Assembly (NCBI RefSeq): GCF_000003855.2
Contig: NW_003101670.1
Coordinates: 644,841-708,840 of the forward strand
Direction: 5' to 3'
Source: Blastomyces gilchristii SLH14081
Lineage: Eukaryota; Ascomycota; Eurotiomycetes; Onygenales; Ajellomycetaceae
Length of the DNA: 64,000 bases
Below, in pieces: positions 58,508-64,000 of this stretch; within the stretch, counting starts at the first letter, position 1; every line of letters starts with the position of its first letter. The notes under the pieces were generated by a model. That model did not search any database, had not been told where the DNA came from, and saw nothing but the letters and a program-made list of their open reading frames with translations. The position numbers were made by a program, and so were the translations under genes.

Positions 58508-59744
58508 TCAAGCTTTAACCCGCTCTCCAGCAATGTCATCCTGAGCATCCCTGACAAGGAACCTAGGTTTTAAAATAATCAACTGATTAGGGAACGCAAT
58601 ACAAACTTGCCAAGTACTAAAAAGAGGATGTTGACAAACTTACGAATACCACCAAGCAGTAGGCACTACAGTCCCTAAATGCCACAGACTATGCGCGTCG
58701 ATAAGTCCATACAAAGGCGGAAAGTCCAACAGCTCCAGACTCATAGCTACGATAATCCACGCAACTATCATACCTGGCCATGCCGTCCACGATTTCATGT
58801 ATTTCCGGTATCGCGAGATACTAAACCACGTCCACAGGAAATTCTGCACAATCCCCACTGCCACATTTGCCGCCATGTTATACGTATAATTCCACGACCA
58901 GAAGCTCAGGTAGGAGACATGCGCAATGTACAATCCCGTACAGATGAGCGTCCAGTACCGGAGCAGCGTCGGCTTGTAACGGGGACGTGTCTGGTCGAGG
59001 CGGAGTATTCGAACAACAGACAGATATAACCCATACATCACACTTGCACCCGCACCGTAGTAATCGAGCTTTTCAGTCAGGGGCAGATCACGGGTATGGA
59101 AAACCATGCTGAATACCCAGCTGGCCAAGCCGAAGTATCCAAAGGCGAGGTAGAACCTGCGCAACGGATACGATGGTGGTATCGACTCTCGAACCCGCGA
59201 CATACCATGGTGATGGGCGAGGAGATTCATGAAGGAGAAGATAACGGAGAAAGCTTCCTGCATGCCTAGTGTTCGGTAGAAGGGCCATTTTCCGTGGAAT
59301 TGGACAACGGGGTCCAGCATCGGAGGGTCGCGGTTAACGCGTCGGTCCGTAATGATGTGTTGACATGTGTAGTCACATTCCGCTGGACAGTCCCAGAGTA
59401 AGAGGCGGAGGTGGAGGGCTTGAAAACACCAAAGTCAGGGTTGGCACAGAGAATGAAGATTGTTAAGGTGCGCGAAAAGGAGCCTATTCTTACGTATAGA
59501 TGTCTTTCCACTACCGCAATTTTCAGTCTTGCATATCTACTTCGCGCATCAACCGTCAATTGTTTATGGTCCAATTCCCGTTTCAGGTGTGTCTCCTGGA
59601 TGGAAAACGGCTTACCATTACGCATTCCTTGAAATCTGGGAGCATATCCCCCAAAGACGCGGTAGACCGGCTAATTAAAAATGCCAAAATTGTAAATACA
59701 AGGAATCGCCAGTACAATGGCCTCCCACTCATCGTGGAAGCCAT
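58508..59744 (-). CDS. PER1: GPI-anchor lipid remodelling protein Per1 (PGAP3 family)
   Basis: An ER membrane hydrolase that removes the sn-2 acyl chain of newly attached GPI anchors, needed for lipid remodelling and raft association of GPI proteins. Exons (minus strand): 59616-59744, 59494-59536, 58644-59418, 58508-58562, giving 333 residues. The N-terminus has a signal peptide (hydrophobic FLVFTILAFLI, cleavage likely after STA). The Cys-rich lumenal region runs across introns: FKECV, then ICKTENC, then LLLWDCPAECDYTCQH. Seven membrane segments follow. Conserved His-containing parts include VVQFHGKWPF and IDAHSLWHLGTVVPTAWWYSF. The acceptor before exon 3 is AAG rather than CAG or TAG. An upstream ATG at 59789 would extend the signal peptide by 15 residues. 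Confidence 0.93.
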
Positions 59745-59977
59745 GTTTGTTACACGTACTGCCTGTGTCGCGGGTGGGTAATGAGGCAAGCTCCATAGGC
59801 GGCCAGTTGGGGCAGATTGGCGGGCGATGTCCCTGGAGCCAAATGTGTCAGCCGGAAGGGAAGACAGGCACGACGAGCTGCATTAAATTAAGACCATAAA
59901 ATACTATTCAAACTCACCAGCTTTTGAGAATCCGAAGGGAAGAAAATAAAAAGATAAGAAAAAAAAGTTTCGTGGTA

Positions 59978-60062
59978 TGGACAATGTGATAATCGAAATC
60001 ACGACCTTTCGCATGCGGGTCTAAGTGCAAAGCGAACGCTCTACCAACTGAGCTAATTGCCC
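59978..60062 (-). tRNA. tRNA-Ala (anticodon UGC) with a 12-nt intron
   Basis: The reverse strand folds into a complete cloverleaf: 7-bp acceptor stem (GGGCAAT/ATTGTCC), D arm GCTC/GAGC, anticodon stem TTCGC/GCGAA, 5-nt variable loop and T arm GTGAT-TTCGATT-ATCAC. The anticodon loop reads TT-TGC-A, followed by a 12-nt intron at the canonical site after position 37. The G3-U70 wobble pair and A73 discriminator, the identity elements of alanine tRNA, are both present. Mature length is 73 nt before CCA addition. Confidence 0.95.
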
Positions 60063-60432
60063 AGCAGATGGGAATGACCACCAGTCATTTTGACCATAAA
60101 GAGCTTTGTACATGTACCCAGGGCATAGGGCTATCCGGATCTAACCCTAAACCTAATCCCTGTCCTCTCTGACGAATCAGACCCGTTTGCCAAGCCTCAT
60201 TCATCACGCTAGTCTGTTCTAGTCTAGAGATCGCAGTGAGCCTCTTCTGAAAATCCAAAAACCTTGGCAGTCTCCCGTATTTATTCCTTGGGCATCTAGC
60301 GAGTTTTCTTGCCTCGACTTCTATCAGGCTCCCTCTGCCTGACTTCCTTATACTTCGCCTCCTTAAGCTTCTTTTTTTTTACCTTTGGAGCATTTTTTTT
60401 CTTTTAAACTACCCTCTATCCTACAGTATATC
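60063..60432 (+). promoter_or_regulatory. Upstream region of the arginine methyltransferase gene
   Basis: 370 bp between the tRNA and the start codon. The last 100 bases are strongly pyrimidine-rich (CTTC and T runs, 60,325-60,420), as is common just upstream of highly expressed fungal genes. No TATA box was identified. Confidence 0.45.
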
Positions 60433-62054
<1,622 letters not shown>

Positions 62055-62812
62055 ACATACGACGTACTTACCACGAAGACTCACAACCTAAGTTTCTGCC
62101 ATTCTAAGAATTTATGCTCTGCATATCATCTTGCGTTGTTTTCTTTTTTTTCGTTTAATTTTTCTGAAACTTTTCCCGCTTTTCCTCTTCCTCTTTCCTT
62201 GCTCTATTATCCGCTCAGCCCTGAATATGGAATGGATTGCAGCAGACAGCGTAACGCCACGTTGCATGCGTGTCTCTATGATCTGGCGAGATTGCCAAGA
62301 GAGGTAAACTTTTATAAGAAACAGGAAAGATAGAAAGAACCAGAGAAAAAGGGCTGCAGGCGTTTTGGGGGAAATGGCATAATGTGGCGTCCGATTATAT
62401 GGAACAAATGATATATATAGGATACGATTTCTAAAGCTCCTCGATTTGTTAGAGATACCCCGAGTTGATGCTTAATCTCACTACTTCATTCAGCAACTTT
62501 GGTCTTGTAGATGTCCCTGTCGGGAATCTTCTTCCTTTTTACTTTGTCATTTTTTGATGGTTCGTGAGGCAGTAAAAGTAACCGATGTCGAGACGCACCT
62601 CTCCACAACCTCGGCATAATTTCTAAGCCACGGCTTGCCGAAGAGCTCAACATTACCTATTTAATAAAAGGCCTGAATAGAGACCTCGTAGATTCTCTTC
62701 CTTTTGGTTGTAATACTATTATTATAAATCGCAAATCCACCGCCTATTATTGATTATTAGTCGCCCACTTTTCATATTATTACGAGCAAATATTCATATC
62801 CTAAACATCATA
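62055..62812. other. Intergenic region, HMT1 3' end to the hydratase start
   Basis: 758 bp containing the HMT1 3' UTR and the promoter of the next gene. The frame at 62136-62333 has no domain and is not called. No RNA gene was recognised. Confidence 0.55.
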
Positions 62813-64000
62813 ATGAGCGGACCCGGAGCAGGCCATAAGTTCCCGAGCCAGGATGTGAGCTGGACGAAGAGAGATGTCCTGCTCTTCGCAAATAGTATTG
62901 GAGCGACAGCGGACGAACTTCATTTCCTCTACGTATGTTTGTGTCTATCCATATAATTCTTGTCGGAAGAAAGAAACAAGAGATGAAGAGGGTTTGCCCT
63001 GGTTTGTTACTAACATCTCTCTTTCCAATAGGAGCTACATCCAAACTTTACCGTGTTCCCAACATACCCTATTATCCTCCGTATGTCTCAATGCCACCCA
63101 AAAAAAAAAAAGAAAAGAAAAGAAAAAAAGCGGCAAGGGCGCTCCCAGCGGACTTTGAAAAATGAATAACTAATATAATAATTAACTACAGCTTTCAAAC
63201 TCACAAACCAAGAGGTAACCGACTTCTACGCCCAAAAAACCGGCAATGTCATCCCCGGCGTGCCCACCTTCGACACCCGCCGCGTCGTCGACGGACAGCG
63301 CAAAATGACTTTCCTCAAGCCCCTACCTGTCTCCAGCGAGGGGCGCAAGTTTGAACTGCGAAGCTCGGTTGTTGGTGTCTATGATAAGGGCAAGGCAGGC
63401 TCCGTTGTCGAGACGGAGCAGCAAATTGTCGATAAAGAGACCGGGGAGATCTATACCAAGGCTGTTGGGAGTGGGTTTTTCGTTGGACAGGGGAATTGGG
63501 GTGGGCCAAAAGGTGAATAAATTAAATCCCCCGCCTCTTTGACTTTGGTAACGCGCCGGAGGCCGGAGGGATGTTAAAAGGGACTTGAGGTTGCATGAAT
63601 ATGTACAACTCGTGAGCTGATGGCTAATAATTCGTGTCTTTGGCACTGGTACAGGTCCGTCTACGGTGAACTATCCCCCTCCACAGGGAAAGAAGCCAGA
63701 TGTCGTCTATGAATATCAGACAGATGACAATACAGCGTTGCTCTACCGGTAAGCTACGTCCAATAATTACCTCTTGATATTTCTCTCCTGGGAAGGAGAT
63801 CGCCTGTATCGTGACAATTCCTAACTCTGCGATTTTTATTTTTTTTAAATGCATAGACTGAATGGAGACTATAACCCTTTGCACGCCACACCGGAGCCGG
63901 GACAGAAAATGGGTTTCGGCGGTGTCATTATCCACGGCCTTTTCAGCTGGAACATGGCAGCGCACGCTATCCTGAAGACATTGGGCGGTAGCGACCCTAA
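62813..64000 (+). CDS. MaoC-type enoyl-CoA hydratase 2 (hot-dog fold), partial at right edge
   Basis: Likely a peroxisomal (3R)-hydroxyacyl-CoA dehydratase of the hydratase-2 type, as in the C-terminal part of multifunctional beta-oxidation enzymes. Exons seen: 62813-62932, 63032-63080, 63192-63512, 63655-63748, and 63857 to the window end. The N-terminal half has the degenerate hot-dog repeat with FANSIGA, LHFLYELHPNF, FPTYPIIL and KPLPVSSEGR. The catalytic repeat begins with LYRLNGDYNPLH, where Asp and His match the hydratase-2 D-x4-H motif, and GFGGVIIHGLFSW follows. The end lies outside the window, so a peroxisomal targeting tripeptide cannot be checked. The substrate is inferred from family only. 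Confidence 0.9.

Noticed and set aside
58276..58557. 93-codon reverse-strand frame as a separate gene
   Set aside because: It lies mainly in the PER1 3' UTR and overlaps the last PER1 exon in another frame. No domain.
62935..63165. Lys-rich frame at 62935-63165
   Set aside because: Its Lys-rich end reads an A-rich tract in the second intron of the MaoC-type hydratase gene, and its upstream part overlaps that gene's intron 1 and exon 2 in another frame.

Overview
The window is nuclear DNA from a filamentous ascomycete. Short GT-AG introns (about 65-160 nt), branch sites of the CTAAT type, a tRNA-Ala with an intron after position 37, and the orthologue set fit Eurotiomycetes. The sharp alternation of AT-rich, gypsy-loaded blocks with GC-balanced gene blocks resembles Ajellomycetaceae (Blastomyces/Emmonsia type). 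The genus is an inference.

Positions 1 to about 48,560 are one AT-rich block built almost entirely of decayed transposons nested inside each other. I could resolve: a short-LTR gypsy family 'A' (178-bp LTRs, 4-bp target duplications; copies at 3235-11462 and 34379-42691, fragment at 1-1182); a second gypsy family 'B' (310-378-bp LTRs, 5-bp duplications; B4 at 11755-25789, B6 at 28050-33756, B3 and B5 in pieces); a full-length Tad1/I-like LINE (16006-23647) with a 5'-truncated relative (1183-2778); and a hAT family 'C' with 8-bp duplications (a 506-bp non-autonomous copy at 24593-25098 and a large copy at 33813-47928). Matching target duplications at both ends of most insertions give their relative order. 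No intact gene was found in this block. The family letters are local labels.

The copies carry dense C-to-T/G-to-A decay. Its context is mainly CpG, with CpC (seen as GG to GA, hence TGG to TGA stops), rather than the CpA context of classical Neurospora RIP. The two LTRs of copy A2 differ by 11 substitutions, and all of them fall at ancestral CpG sites. The 5' end of the full-length LINE (about 16,020-16,690) and parts of several LTRs escaped this decay.

From about 48,600 to 64,000 the sequence is an ordinary housekeeping block, dense in genes and introns: a CaiB/BaiF CoA-transferase (-), riboflavin synthase (+), the Brix-domain ribosome-assembly factor Ssf1 (-), the DEAD-box rRNA helicase Rrp3 (+, with a frame-disrupted patch), phosphoacetylglucosamine mutase (-), the GPI-lipid remodelling protein Per1 (-), tRNA-Ala(UGC) (-), a type I arginine methyltransferase (+), and the start of a MaoC-type hydratase (+, running off the window). 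Ssf1 and Rrp3 both act in ribosome assembly and are divergent across about 230 bp. The other neighbours show no shared pathway.
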